Of a stretch of DNA of 64,000 nucleotides, positions 9,901 through 18,244 are shown piece after piece. Numbering within the stretch: position 1 is the first letter of the stretch; every line of letters begins with the position of its first letter. Made by a program: the position numbers and the translations under genes. Under the pieces are notes generated by a model that was given only the letters and a program-made list of their open reading frames with translations, did no database searches and had not been told where the DNA came from. Origin of the DNA: Loripinus fragilis (Eukaryota > Mollusca > Bivalvia > Lucinida > Lucinidae); assembly GCA_964019695.1 (NCBI GenBank), contig CAXHUL010000547.1, forward strand, positions 124,001 to 188,000, read 5' to 3'.

Positions 9901-12256
9901 ACTCATAGAGAATGGCAGTGAACCTCTGAGAAATGAAGAGATTGATAGATGAAATGATGGATGACTGTAATGTTAGAGACAGGTTTTAAATATCCAGGTA
10001 GGTTACTAAAGTAGGGCCCCATGTGAGAAAATATCTATACTATTACCATTAAGTTAAGCAAATTCCATTTGATAACACCACTTAGGTTTTAGAAACTGAG
10101 AGAACCGTAACTTTTGAGAGATACAAAAACTGATTGTTGTAGACAACAAAACCAGAATACCAGTGATTTGCTAAAGAAAAGCTGTGGAATCTCTGACTTT
10201 TTTATAGGCTGCAAACAGCTTACAAAAAAATCCACAATTTTTACAAAATTCAATGAAAACAGCATGGAGGCCAAGAGTCAGCAAAACTTTTACAATAAGG
10301 CCTCGATAGTTGTAATTTCTTTAAAAATTTCTCTTTGGAGCATACTCTTTCAGGGTCTGGTGCAAAGAATTACAAAATGGCTCATAATAATCCACTACTT
10401 CATGTTTATGTTGTGTATAGCCTTCACACTGTTGAATAACTATTTGGCACATTTTCATCATTAAATTCACTTGGTACATGCATTCAAGACATGAAATCCT
10501 GTCCCACTCATGCAGAAGAGTCTAGCAAACTTCACAATGGTTTTGATACGGCTGGTTCCCTGTTTAAAACACGTCAGCCGAGCTTGTCTCACATGTGTTT
10601 GATAGCGTTCAAGTCCGGCAACAAGCTCTGCCGTGGAAGACTAGCAATTTTCTGTTGATTTTTGTATTCCTCGATGATGCGAGTACAGTGAGGTCTTGCA
10701 ATGTCATCTCCGAGCACCATATTCTGGCCATCTAGCGAGTCCAAGGGTGACCTAATACCAGATTCCAGGATTTCGTCCTAGTACTTTTGAGCGTTCAAAG
10801 TCCCAGTAACCACCTTTAACTGTATCAGGTGATCGTCAGAGAATGCACCACGTACCATAATGCTTCAGTAACAATTCCTTAAACTCAAGAATCAATGGAG
10901 ACCGTTTCTTTTTTGCAAAACTGCCACTCTTTCTATGTTCTTTCAAAGTTCTGCTTACAACACTCTGAGACATGTTTAATACCCTTGCAATGTCATCTTG
11001 TTTCATACCAGCGTTCCTTGCAATGTCATCTTGTTTCATACCAGCGTTCCTAATGGCAATTTTACACATTCTTTCTTCTAACTTCTTTGTAGATTTATCC
11101 AACATACGCGTTTTAAGGCTATTTCATGACTCAACAGCATATGAAATTCATTCTTGCATATCAACTCCTGGACAGTACTGTGTCCTAAGCTTCCTGTTCA
11201 TGGACAGTAGTAAATGAAACAAATCAAACTTATCCATATTTGGTAGCCAAAATACAAGTGTACATGTCGAATAAAACCCAAAACTCAAATTATTTTTCAT
11301 TGCTTTTAAAATCGGGATCATATAAAAATATGCTTAACTTTATGGCAATAGTATTTTTGGGGTAATTAGTAGGTAACACTTAATTTGGTTTCTCATCTAA
11401 AGGTATTAGCTAGAAACCTAACAGTATGATTGTAGCATGTATGGCTTACGTATTTCAGAGATACAACCACGTGAGATGTACAAAATTTGACACCTGTGCA
11501 ATTTTACGAGTTCCATATTTCATGTGAGTTGATGCGTTGCGGTAACGTTTTCCTTGCTATCTGCGACTTAATTTGTTTTCCGCTGATTATCTTTGCAAAC
11601 AATTTAGATGCAGGATCAAAGCCGTTTGATACTCTGAAAGTGTTTCTCAAAGAATGTTTTGAAAAGGTTTATTTTGAAATAGTCAGCAGAAAACAACAAA
11701 CTCACGAAAAAAACATTCAGCATGAAAAGAAATAAGATGTCTGCGCAACTGGATATACACAAACTCCAAACTGATTGTCACTCTGATAGTGTTCCTGAAA
11801 GAGTATTTTGAAAAAGGTTAATTTTCAAAAAAAAAGTCAGCAGACGACAACAAAAGGCTGAAAATATCAGCATGCAAAGAGTTAAGGACCTATTTTTTAG
11901 TATATAAGAGGTCATTAGTGGATTAATTGATAATGGAAAGATTAAATCAATATCAGTATCTCTTAGGATATAGGGGTCCAAAAAGGGGACTTACTTGTAT
12001 ATAGCAAAATTTCTTTCATTGAGATGTATATCAACATTTTATCAGAAATTGCCTAAACCCTTCATGGGACCACTTTTTACCCCTTGTTAGGAGATCATGT
12101 TTATCTCATAAAGATTAGCCTTTGATCTGTCTTGAATATCCCTAAGGCAGTGGTACTACTTTTATAGTGTATAAATTTAGGTATTGAAATTGTGTTTCTT
12201 TTATTTCAGATTGGATACAACGAGTGATCACCATTAAATCATTAACTGAAAAGTAG
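857..12256 (+). CDS. Calmodulin-like EF-hand protein, 5' part missing (gene span, five exons)
   Basis: Spliced gene with exons 857-933, 1541-1580, 5752-5898, 8819-9061 and 12210-12256. All borders are AG/GT and codon phases agree at every junction, giving 183 residues to a TAG stop. After a lysine-rich helix, the protein aligns by eye with the calmodulin fold. EF1 is degenerate (AYYLYQWKDYSG, then DGEIPLSEL, with extra residues in the loop). EF2 is degenerate (SDGSESLNFKEF). EF3 is near canonical (DVDGSGFISRAQ, with Q instead of E at the last ligand position). EF4 is degenerate (DDCGVGDRFKYSDW). The NPTAELLNAI segment matches the calmodulin linker helix pattern. Seen: exons, phases and loops. 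Known: such folds act as calcium sensors or as non-binding structural light chains. Inferred: calcium binding only at EF3, if at all. The start codon and first exon lie before 857, perhaps outside the window. Partner and exact subfamily are unknown. Confidence 0.8.
1197..1416 (-). mobile_element. TGAGYCATG-ended MITE, copy 1 (MITE-T)
   Basis: Inverted-repeat element in the intron between exons a and b. One end reads TGAACCGTGTCCAACAATG, the other GGAAATCGCATGCACTGGCTCA. It contains the internal AGCAAAGGCT hairpin shared with the copies at 25338-25563 and 54742-54980, in opposite orientation. No coding capacity. Confidence 0.7.
1541..1580 (+). CDS. EF-hand gene exon b
   Basis: A 40-base exon between ATTATTACAG and the donor GTGAGA, encoding ESTDPQEELRKRK and one base of the next codon. 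That base plus CA of exon c gives GCA (Ala), continuing the frame. The peptide is a short charged helix preceding EF1. Splice sites are good, but so short an exon needs transcript support. Confidence 0.6.
3296..3378 (+). repeat. Repeat family A 3' fragment
   Basis: CTCTTCCTCAC, GGAGCCGTGGG, TTGGTCTGCGG and TTGTGGTATATCCTGATCAT follow the order of the family A 3' end. Confidence 0.6.
4046..4112 (+). repeat. Repeat family A 3' fragment
   Basis: CCTCTTCCTCAGGATGCCA and GGTCTGAGATTTGTAATTGTG match the same 3' part as the copy at 3296-3378, more diverged. Confidence 0.45.
5752..5898 (+). CDS. EF-hand gene exon c: EF1 and first helix of EF2
   Basis: Acceptor CTTTTTTACAG, donor GTAAAT. The exon encodes the region aligned to calmodulin EF1 and the entry helix of EF2 (AYYLYQWKDY, GEIPLSELENV, NPTAELLNAIKSIKSD). 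The EF1 loop has an insertion (SGSRSADGE) and lacks the usual row of acidic ligands, so calcium binding is unlikely. It ends one base into a glycine codon completed by exon d. Confidence 0.8.
5899..6889 (+). other. Intron sequence without recognised feature
   Basis: Part of the intron between EF-hand exons c and d. No coding match, hairpin or repeat boundary seen. Confidence 0.4.
6890..7180 (+). repeat. Dispersed repeat family B, copy 1
   Basis: Contains GAGGTTGGCGCCGTTAAACT, GTGGTCACCTGCTGGGAAAG, CACTTTCCCATTGGT and the end GTATCGATTCCTGATCTTTG. The same ordered blocks occur at 14513-15115 and 40520-40835. Non-coding; ends and class not determined. Confidence 0.7.
7218..7455 (+). mobile_element. 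MITE related to the element at 21299-21555 (MITE-G)
   Basis: Shares AGACTACTGA, GATTGCACCCCTTTTC, the TTATGG segment and the end GCACGTGCGTAAC with the intron 3 element of the phosphatase gene, but is more diverged and its ends are blurred. Confidence 0.5.
7792..7948. mobile_element. Palindromic foldback element, AGAGAGTAC ends
   Basis: Near-complete inverted repeat. AGAGAGTACCAGGT at the left pairs with TAGTACTCTCT at the right. Inside, TTGATATCAAGTTTACC pairs with GGTAAACTTGATATCAA, and GCTTTGAGAACGC pairs with GCGTTTTCAAAGC. The centre reads CTCAGCAAGCCTTGCGATG. No coding capacity; TSD not resolved. Confidence 0.75.
8461..8577. mobile_element. Palindromic foldback element, GTGTGAGG ends, copy 1
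   Basis: GTGTGAGGGTAGGATAG at the left pairs with CTATCCTACCCTCACAC at the right. CCGTTTGGCATCAC pairs with GTGATGCCAAACGG. The centre is TCAGCAAGCTTC. A second copy lies at 18925-19039. Both arms together fill the element, so RNA or single-stranded DNA would fold into one hairpin. Confidence 0.8.
8819..9061 (+). CDS. EF-hand gene exon d: EF2 exit helix, EF3, most of EF4
   Basis: Acceptor CTTTTTAG, donor GTAGGT. It encodes SESLNFKEFCDMLENLP (second half of EF2), then the EF3 loop DVDGSGFISRAQ with Asp, Asp and Ser at the first three ligand positions, and the degenerate EF4 loop region DDCGVGDRFKYS. The 3' half of this exon with its donor is the source of the tandem array that follows at once. 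Confidence 0.88.
9062..10010 (+). repeat. Tandem array of seven degenerate copies of EF-hand exon d 3' half plus donor
   Basis: Seven units of about 128-136 bases follow exon d. The CACAACTCTATGAC-like unit starts are near 9089, 9217, 9349, 9480, 9615, 9751 and 9885, with the source at 8954 in the exon. Each unit repeats the exon's last about 108 bases, a splice donor (CAGGTAGGT in most) and a short G-rich spacer. Copies 1, 2, 4 and 5 stay open in the gene's frame through to the donor. Copy 3 has stops, copy 6 ends in TAA, and copy 7 is frameshifted. Copy 5 has lost the donor GT context. No strong polypyrimidine acceptor precedes the units, so they are probably intronic relics. Use as cassette or alternative 3' exon pieces is not excluded. 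Confidence 0.85.
10011..10503 (+). other. Intron sequence without recognised feature
   Basis: Lies between the exon-derived array and the decayed transposase, inside the last EF-hand intron. An open frame of 116 codons near 10.1-10.5 kb has no recognisable domain and is not supported as a gene. Confidence 0.4.
10504..11105 (-). pseudogene. Decayed Tc1/mariner-type transposase
   Basis: Read on the minus strand. The N-terminal part has the Tc1 DNA-binding helix-turn-helix (DDIARVLNMSQSVVSRTLKE, then KSGSFAKKKRS). A 33-base tandem duplication repeats NAGMKQDDIAR just before it. After a deletion, the catalytic part continues with MVRGAFSDD, TLNAQKY, a stop, DEIL, GDDIARPHC and DLNAIKHM followed by a stop. 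The pattern matches the Tc1 DDE core (DNARPH and DLNPIE), with the catalytic Glu position replaced by Lys. Stops, deletion and the lost acid show it is inactive. It lies antisense in the last intron of the EF-hand gene. Confidence 0.8.
10985..11050 (-). repeat. 33-base direct duplication within the transposase HTH
   Basis: The block from TTGCAATGTCATC to CAGCGTTCC occurs twice back to back, adding 11 in-frame residues. Almost identical copies indicate a recent slip. Confidence 0.85.
11633..11885 (+). repeat. Diverged tandem duplication of about 147 bases
   Basis: Both units run CTCTGAAAGTGTT (or CTCTGATAGTGTT), TTTTGAAAAGG, AGTCAGCAGA, ACAACAAA, CAGCATG and AAGA. Located in the last intron of the EF-hand gene. 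No coding role seen. Confidence 0.6.
12210..12256 (+). CDS. EF-hand gene terminal exon
   Basis: After TTTATTTCAG the exon reads on from the split codon of exon d as DWIQRVITIKSLTEK followed by TAG. Joined to exon d this gives FKYSDWIQRVI, the same spacing as the last helix of calmodulin, so phase and fold agree on this being the true last exon. No clear poly(A) signal close behind was chosen; AATAAA occurs near 13.58 kb. Confidence 0.78.
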
Positions 12257-12609
12257 CAAAATGACTGAACGCCAGATTCTAGTGCTCTAACGTGTTGCTC
12301 AAGTCATTTGTCTGGATATCTTTTAGAAATATTCTACGTGCTAAGTGTTGCAGTATGAGATAGCCCTTACTGTGGAAATTACCTACATGTATTGTTACAT
12401 GGTGTCTCAACATTAGAATGACACACCCTGCTCATCATCACCTCCATGAGCGGAGATGGCCATGAAATGGGTGTGTCGTTTAATTCATCATTTTCCCCTA
12501 AGACAGCTTTCAAATGGCTGCTAGAATTTCAGTCAGTTGACAACAACCCACTCTAGTTAAGTGCTGAAAGATGACAAGCTTCTTTGAAAAGCTTATACTT
12601 ATGGTGTTT

Positions 12610-13290
12610 ACAGTCAGTTCTTTTTTGCAGAGACAGAACCATCCTCGGTAAGCATTCCGAATCACACCATTCATACCAGTGATAGATGGAGTGATAAGTA
12701 AAGTTATCGAGGATTAGACAGTGCTGGTATCAGTAACTTTAAATAACTAGATCTGTTGCAACTAGCTACCATCAATTTATTTCACGTGTTCCCAATACTA
12801 TGTATCTTAATATGTAAATATGAAATTTATACTTAAGTCCTAGGAAATTCTATATTACGAGTAAAATTTTATATACACTATACATTTATGATGGTTGTCC
12901 CAGTAAACCGTGGCCTTTTGTTAAAACACTCAACTGTGTTTAGGACTTCTATGAAATTTGTAGTTCTATTTTGCAGAGACAGTACCAAACTCAGTAACCT
13001 AGGTGTCATATATTCCGTATCACTCACATCAATGATAAATGGGGTGAAACCGAAAGCTTCATACCTATGATGAATGGAGTGAAAGTGTAAGCTACACACC
13101 AGTGATGAATTGAGTGAAACGGAAAGCTTCTCACCAGTGATGAATTGAGTGAAACGGAAAGCTTCACGCCAGTGATGAACAGAGTGATACCGAAAGCTTC
13201 ACTCCTGTGTTGCCGTAATGAGACAACAGTAACAAACTTTAAACAACTAGATCTGAAACTAGCTACCATCAGTATATTGCATATGCTCAA
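12610..13290 (+). repeat. Direct duplication enclosing a ~33-bp minisatellite, 3' of the EF-hand gene
   Basis: Blocks at 12618-12790 and 12965-13285 share TTTTGCAGAGACAG, the AACTTTAAATAACTAGATCTG-like segment and AACTAGCTACCATCA. In the second block the stretch 13020-13205 is expanded into about five or six copies of a unit of the type ACCAGTGATGAATTGAGTGA plus AACGGAAAGCTTC. The first block carries one unit only. Confidence 0.7.
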
Positions 13291-13991
13291 AATATTTTAA
13301 TACAAATAGGACATTACTACTTTAGTCCACATTATAGTTTCTTATTCACGTATACATTGATATGTGTATATATATTAAGCTCAGCTGAACTGACAACAGT
13401 TTTCAATTAACAAAAATATTAAAGTATGTCAGCATGACACTGCACATTTTAACAAATGACATATTATGGGGTTCGTTGTATATATAGTTGTATCATGTTT
13501 TACTTGCACTTTGTATATGATTTTCAGAGCATCACAATTGTATAGCTAATTGTGTTATCCTTGTTAAAATTGTATAAATAATAGAACAATAAAATGTCGC
13601 TTATGCTTACCGTATGTGCATAGCGTAGTAAAAGATTTACATATAGCCCCTTCTTGACCAATGGAATTTTCCATAAAGCAACATACAATAAAGTCATGAT
13701 GGTCCATTGTATATATACTGAGAGGCCACATGTTATAATTTAAAAAAACAAACAAATTGTATTTCTTTTTTAAAGGTTCAGTTTATCTTAACAAACAGTG
13801 CAGACCCTGATGTAAAGACAGCTGAATAAAGTATGTTTCAGGGTGTATTGGATTGGTAAATAGTTACCCATCAACTGTTCTTGTTTATTTTGTTAATAAA
13901 ATAGTAAAGCAGGTCTATGCTATTGTTTTTGTACACAATCCCCAACATTGTGAAATGTTCCTTATAACATCCGTAGACCCCCCCCCCCCCG
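13291..13991. other. Intergenic stretch without recognised feature
   Basis: AT-rich, ends in a run of about 12 C at 13979-13990 that abuts a family A copy. No exon or element supported. Confidence 0.4.
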
Positions 13992-14282
13992 ATGGCTTAG
14001 GCTGCTGTCCGTTCTAAGGCGGTGGTTCTGTTGTTGTTGACTTTTTGTTTATTGTTACTCCCATTGTGGGAGTCTGTAATTGTTCTATGTTTTGTTGCAC
14101 GTTGCTTTGTGTCCGTTCTAGTATTGCAATCATCTTGATGGGGAAGAGAGGGCTGGTTGTTTTGCTTAATTTGTCTTCCTGATGTCCCGTGATGGTTGAG
14201 CGGCTCTTCCTCGCAGTGCCACAGGGTTGTCTGCGGTTTGTGATTGTGGTATTTCCTGATCATACTCACTTACTATTTTTAT
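13992..14282 (+). repeat. Repeat family A, longest uninterrupted copy
   Basis: Runs from GATGGCTTAGGCTGC through AGAGGGCTGGTTGTTTTGCT, CGGCTCTTCCTCGCAGTGCC and GGTATTTCCTGATCATACTC. Its last 135 bases match 62591-62735 on the other strand nearly throughout. Non-coding. Confidence 0.7.
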
Positions 14283-14512
14283 GGAAGATGCAGAGCCAAT
14301 ATTACATAAGGCAAACTCCATTAACATTAAATGTTATAGTAAATTTTACTTGTACAGCAAAGCGTATCATTTTAACAGCAGGATAGCCAAAGGAACTGTT
14401 GGATTTCTTTTGCTCTGGTATTCAGTTGGTTGTCCTGTTGAGTCCTTACCTTTGTTTTATCTTCCTTTTATATCTTGATTCATATGTATTTGGTAATCAT
14501 GCATCGATAAGT

Positions 14513-15115
14513 TAGGGATCTTTCATGCGAACCAAGCATCTATGTGGCTTTATCCACATCAGAATAAAGGCGAGGTTGGTACCGTTAAACATGTGTAAGC
14601 CCTCCAGATTATTTTACTGACCTTCTTTTGTGGATCCTTTTTGTTATTAACGTTTCATGTTTGTCTTTGTTATGCTGTCTTGTCAGTTCCTTGCAGCCTT
14701 GTGGTCACCTGCTTGGAAAGGGCTGACCTTTTTGCTCTCTTGTGTGCTGTCATTATTTGTATTTTAGTTACTTTCCAATGTGGTGTCCCAGGTCAGATGT
14801 GGTACTCGAATGTATGAGGGTCTGGATTGGGGGGTCTGGTATTCACTATTCATTAACAATTTAGCCTATTATTCATCTCATTTAAATTTTGGGTTATTAA
14901 TTAAAATAAGACCCAGAGTTCATTAAAAATCTGATTATTCACTCTTCATTAATTCTTCATTTATTCATTTAAAAATAGGATTATTCATTATTCATAATTC
15001 ACTATTTATTATTATTTTTTTGCTTATTATTTACTATTCATTATAAAAAGGGCCATTATTCACTAATCATTATACCCCATCCAGACCCTCATGTATGAAT
15101 TCCTGATCTTTGTCT
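14513..15115 (+). repeat. Repeat family B, copy 2, interrupted by a TIR element
   Basis: Family B sequence 14513-14815 (GGTACCGTTAAAC, GTGGTCACCTGCTTGGAAAG, GTGGTACTCGA) stops at 14815 and resumes at 15091 with GAATTCCTGATCTTTG. The interruption is the element at 14816-15090. Confidence 0.75.
14816..15090. mobile_element. Short TIR transposon inserted in family B (hAT-like, tentative)
   Basis: Ends GAGGGTCTGGAT and ATCCAGACCCTC are inverted repeats, extended by a G/C run inside. The flanks repeat ATGTAT, or ATGTATGA if the ends are cut two bases further in, which would be the 8-base TSD typical of hAT. Removing the element restores family B. The interior is AT-rich and built from TTATTCATT/TTCACTATTCAT words, with no coding capacity. 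Confidence 0.75.
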
Positions 15116-16900
15116 TCCTCTTTACATAGCTTATTGGTGAAACACCAAAACTGATATCTAGAAATTAAACCACGTTTGCTGTGTACACGTAAATTAATCA
15201 ACTACATCTGTTGCGTGTCTTGTTTTCTCTGGTATATATTACCAAAAGAACTGTAATTTGAAATATTATTGGCTACATATGATCTTCACCACATCACTTC
15301 TTAAAGATACTTATAAAGTACACTCCAATGAGTATCAGTTCTGCAGTCTGACCGCCATACCACCAAAGAGACAATTTTCCAATATGTTAAACAGTAAATA
15401 TGTGTCTCTCGCCTAGTCATCAGTAAACATTATAATTTGGCATCTTTAAATTGGTTGTGTTATCCCAAAACAGTTTTTATTAAAGGTAATAGTATAGACC
15501 CTAAAAAGGTCGTCACATTATATTTCTTAAACTCGTTTGTATTATGTAACGTTTTTTCTAATCTTTCAAAGATTTAAACGATTGATGTAATCTGATATGT
15601 TATATTAAACCAATAAAATATGAAAATGATCTCATCCAGGCAGTCAAATGTCCATACTTTCTTTTGCAGTGATATTGCATAAACACACTTGTTTTGTGGA
15701 CGTCTAAAATGTGTTTGTGCGGATGTTTAGTATTTGCATTCACATTAACAGGTATGACACTGTGCTAGGCTATGGTCACATTAAGGTCATGCACGTATTT
15801 CAATGGTAGAAGTTCATTACTAGGTTGAAGTATGTTAGATGTCGGCTCGAAATTGAAAAAAAAGAGCTAATATAGAAAGACTAAACAGGTTGAACAATGT
15901 GTACATTGTATGTACATCCAACTTTACTCAACTGCGAGCAAAGTAGCTGGGGATAAAAAAGAAAAAAAAATGCCCCAGTTCTTAGAACTTATGTTTGGAT
16001 AATTATATACCGCGTCATTTTTCGAAAACCTTGTCCCAATGAAAAGTTTACAGGAACATCGCCAGCTTCTTCCAACTGTTCCAACATCAAAGAAGCTGCA
16101 GTTAACTTGACGTATGGATGCACCCATTGAACATTTCAAGAAAAGCGGACATGTACCAAAACGTCTGCAGTCATAATGGTACATTGCACCGCCCCTATTC
16201 ACTTACTACAGCGATGGAAACGCGCGTGATTCACTCGTGCGTTTAGCAAGTAGGGTAATCTCATAACTGTTCGTTTTGGAGTATGTGCATAAGAGACAAT
16301 TGCATATCATGCGAAATACCAGCTGTTGTACTTGTAAATGAGCATGCTTATATATTATTCTGCATATGCATGGTAAATTCTGAGTATGCAAACGACAGTT
16401 GTATGTTTTAAATAACCGTTGAAAGGCGGGATGTTCATCGCTTACCGTTATTTTGAGACCACCCCATCTGACAAGCCTTAAAGAAAAAATTCTTAGATTT
16501 GGATGAATTCGAGTTGGCGCTTAGTCTCCTCTACAACACCGTTTGCCAAAATTGGAAATAAAAGTTATAGCAAAAAAATAATTCTATCACCCTAAACACA
16601 AAAGCTAGATTTTAAGGATATCACCACAACTGTCGTTGATACTTCATTTGAACTACGTTGTAGCGCATAACTATGGCATTAGTGTCACCTGCGTTAATCT
16701 ACAGTAAATTTTTGTGACTGCGCCTGCTAAATACGGGTAAGATATAGTCATTGTGCTTTTGGAAATTGACTAGCCATCATTGCTGTTCATTGTTGTTTGC
16801 AATTGCTTTGAACGTAGTACAAGCCTTGTAGATTCTTAGTTGACCATAGTGTTATCCATACCTAATGACTGGTTTAAGGTGATTCTGGCAACCAAAGAAA
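15116..16900. other. Intergenic stretch upstream of the phosphatase gene
   Basis: No exon, repeat boundary or RNA gene could be supported. The phosphatase promoter and signal-peptide exon may lie here or in the next kilobase. Confidence 0.4.
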
Positions 16901-16904
16901 ACCT

Positions 16905-17640
16905 TTTATTGTCCCTTTACCAAAAACGTGTATTTTGGCAGCCATCTTGTCAAACACCTTCAAGATTTCAAACAGCTCAGTGATGTCAAGTGTCTAACAA
17001 TATCATTCTTGGAAGAAAAATACCAAGCAATCAGAATTGGCAAAAAAAGAAAAACTTTGGTCCCCATTCTAATGTCAAACTGGTACATGCATATCATTTG
17101 TTTTCCAGTTGTTATTTATGCAATTATATCGGCCGCCATCTTGAATATTTAAAAACTCAACACTAAACTTTTTGAAATTTCTAAATACTGTTATGGCTGC
17201 TTCTATACGTTTCATGGATGGCTTCGTCAGATGAAGAAAATTTATCTAGCTTAAAAGTGTCCTTTCCCAACATATCTTGGCAGCCATTATGCATGGTATT
17301 GCATATATTTAAGTTATACACCTATAGCATTTTTATAATGAAGTAAATTGGTTTACTAATAGACGCTTCAGAATTGATTTCAGTTCAATTCTTCAACCAT
17401 AATCAACCTTTCTGGTCCTGTTTTTACAACCATCTTGACCGCCATCTTGACTATATAAAATGCTCTCAAAGGTACCAAGGTGGCATCAGTCGAATTCATT
17501 AAAGGCAGTATCTACTCTTTTAGATGCCACAAAGAAAGAAAAAAACTTTGAACCCAACTTCCAGGTCCAAATGGTTTTCTAAAGAAATTAAAATTATGTT
17601 GTTATCCAGATGCATCCATGTAACAAGTAACATGAATATT
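16905..17640 (+). repeat. Diverged duplication with GCCATCTTG motifs
   Basis: GCCATCTTG occurs at four places (three exact, one as AACCATCTTG). A block with AAAAAGAAAAACTTTG, CCCATT and AAACTGG near 17.04 kb recurs as AAAGAAAAAAACTTTG, CCCAACTT and AAATGG near 17.53 kb. It looks like an old repeat pair about 490 bases apart. Confidence 0.4.
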
Positions 17641-18038
17641 TATTAAGTTCTCCCAAACAATGAAAACAATTCATTAAACATAAGTAGACGCCTATGAAGA
17701 GACATACATTGGCAGACTGTCTTGTTTGTTGTTGTGTTGTGTGGGTTATTTTATTTATTTATTTATTTTGGAAAATATAGGTCATGTGCTCTCAATGGAA
17801 TTAAGTTACTGATTATAAAACAAAGGAAAATTAATATTTATTTCGTCCCATTGCATGTTTATTCTACCTCATATTGCAAATATACAGTTGGTGGAAAGCA
17901 TCAAACTCCATGTGAAATGCAGCATTATATCATTTTATTAATGATTCAAATTCAAGCTTATCACAATTGACAGGCCAAACTACTAATATGTTATTAAGTT
18001 TTTAACTACTGTGTCAAACTGATGTCTACAATTATTAG

Positions 18039-18244
18039 GATGTGTCTGCCTGGACAGTTTACGGTTCCTAGCCCTCGGGGACTGGGGAGGGATACCTATC
18101 TACCCTTACTACCTACCAGCAGAGAAGGGTGTAGGAGAGAGGATGGGAGCCATAGCTGAGGCGTACCAAACAAGTTTCACTCTTGCTTTGGGAGATAACT
18201 TCTACTACCATGGCGTCAAAGATGTCGAAGATAAAAGATTCTTT
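18039..18244 (+). CDS. ACP5: ACP5 exon with metal ligands Asp (GDWGG), Asp and Tyr (GDNFYY)
   Basis: Encodes [38 protein letters not shown] and DVEDKRFF, then the donor GTAAGT. The acceptor is either ATTATTAG at 18038 or GGACAG at 18057; both give the same downstream frame, and the second leaves a start of SLRFLALGD once joined. Ends on a codon boundary. Confidence 0.9.

Noticed and set aside
10114..10464. 116-codon frame in the last EF-hand intron
   Set aside because: No recognisable domain, no splice or start support, AT-rich composition.
17722..17970. Frame starting MFVVVLCGLFYLFIYFG as a possible ACP5 signal-peptide exon
   Set aside because: It is hydrophobic and lies 300 bases upstream, and joining to the alternative acceptor would be in phase, but the only donor candidate (GTCATG) is poor and the residues come largely from an ATTT repeat. 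Not listed as an exon.
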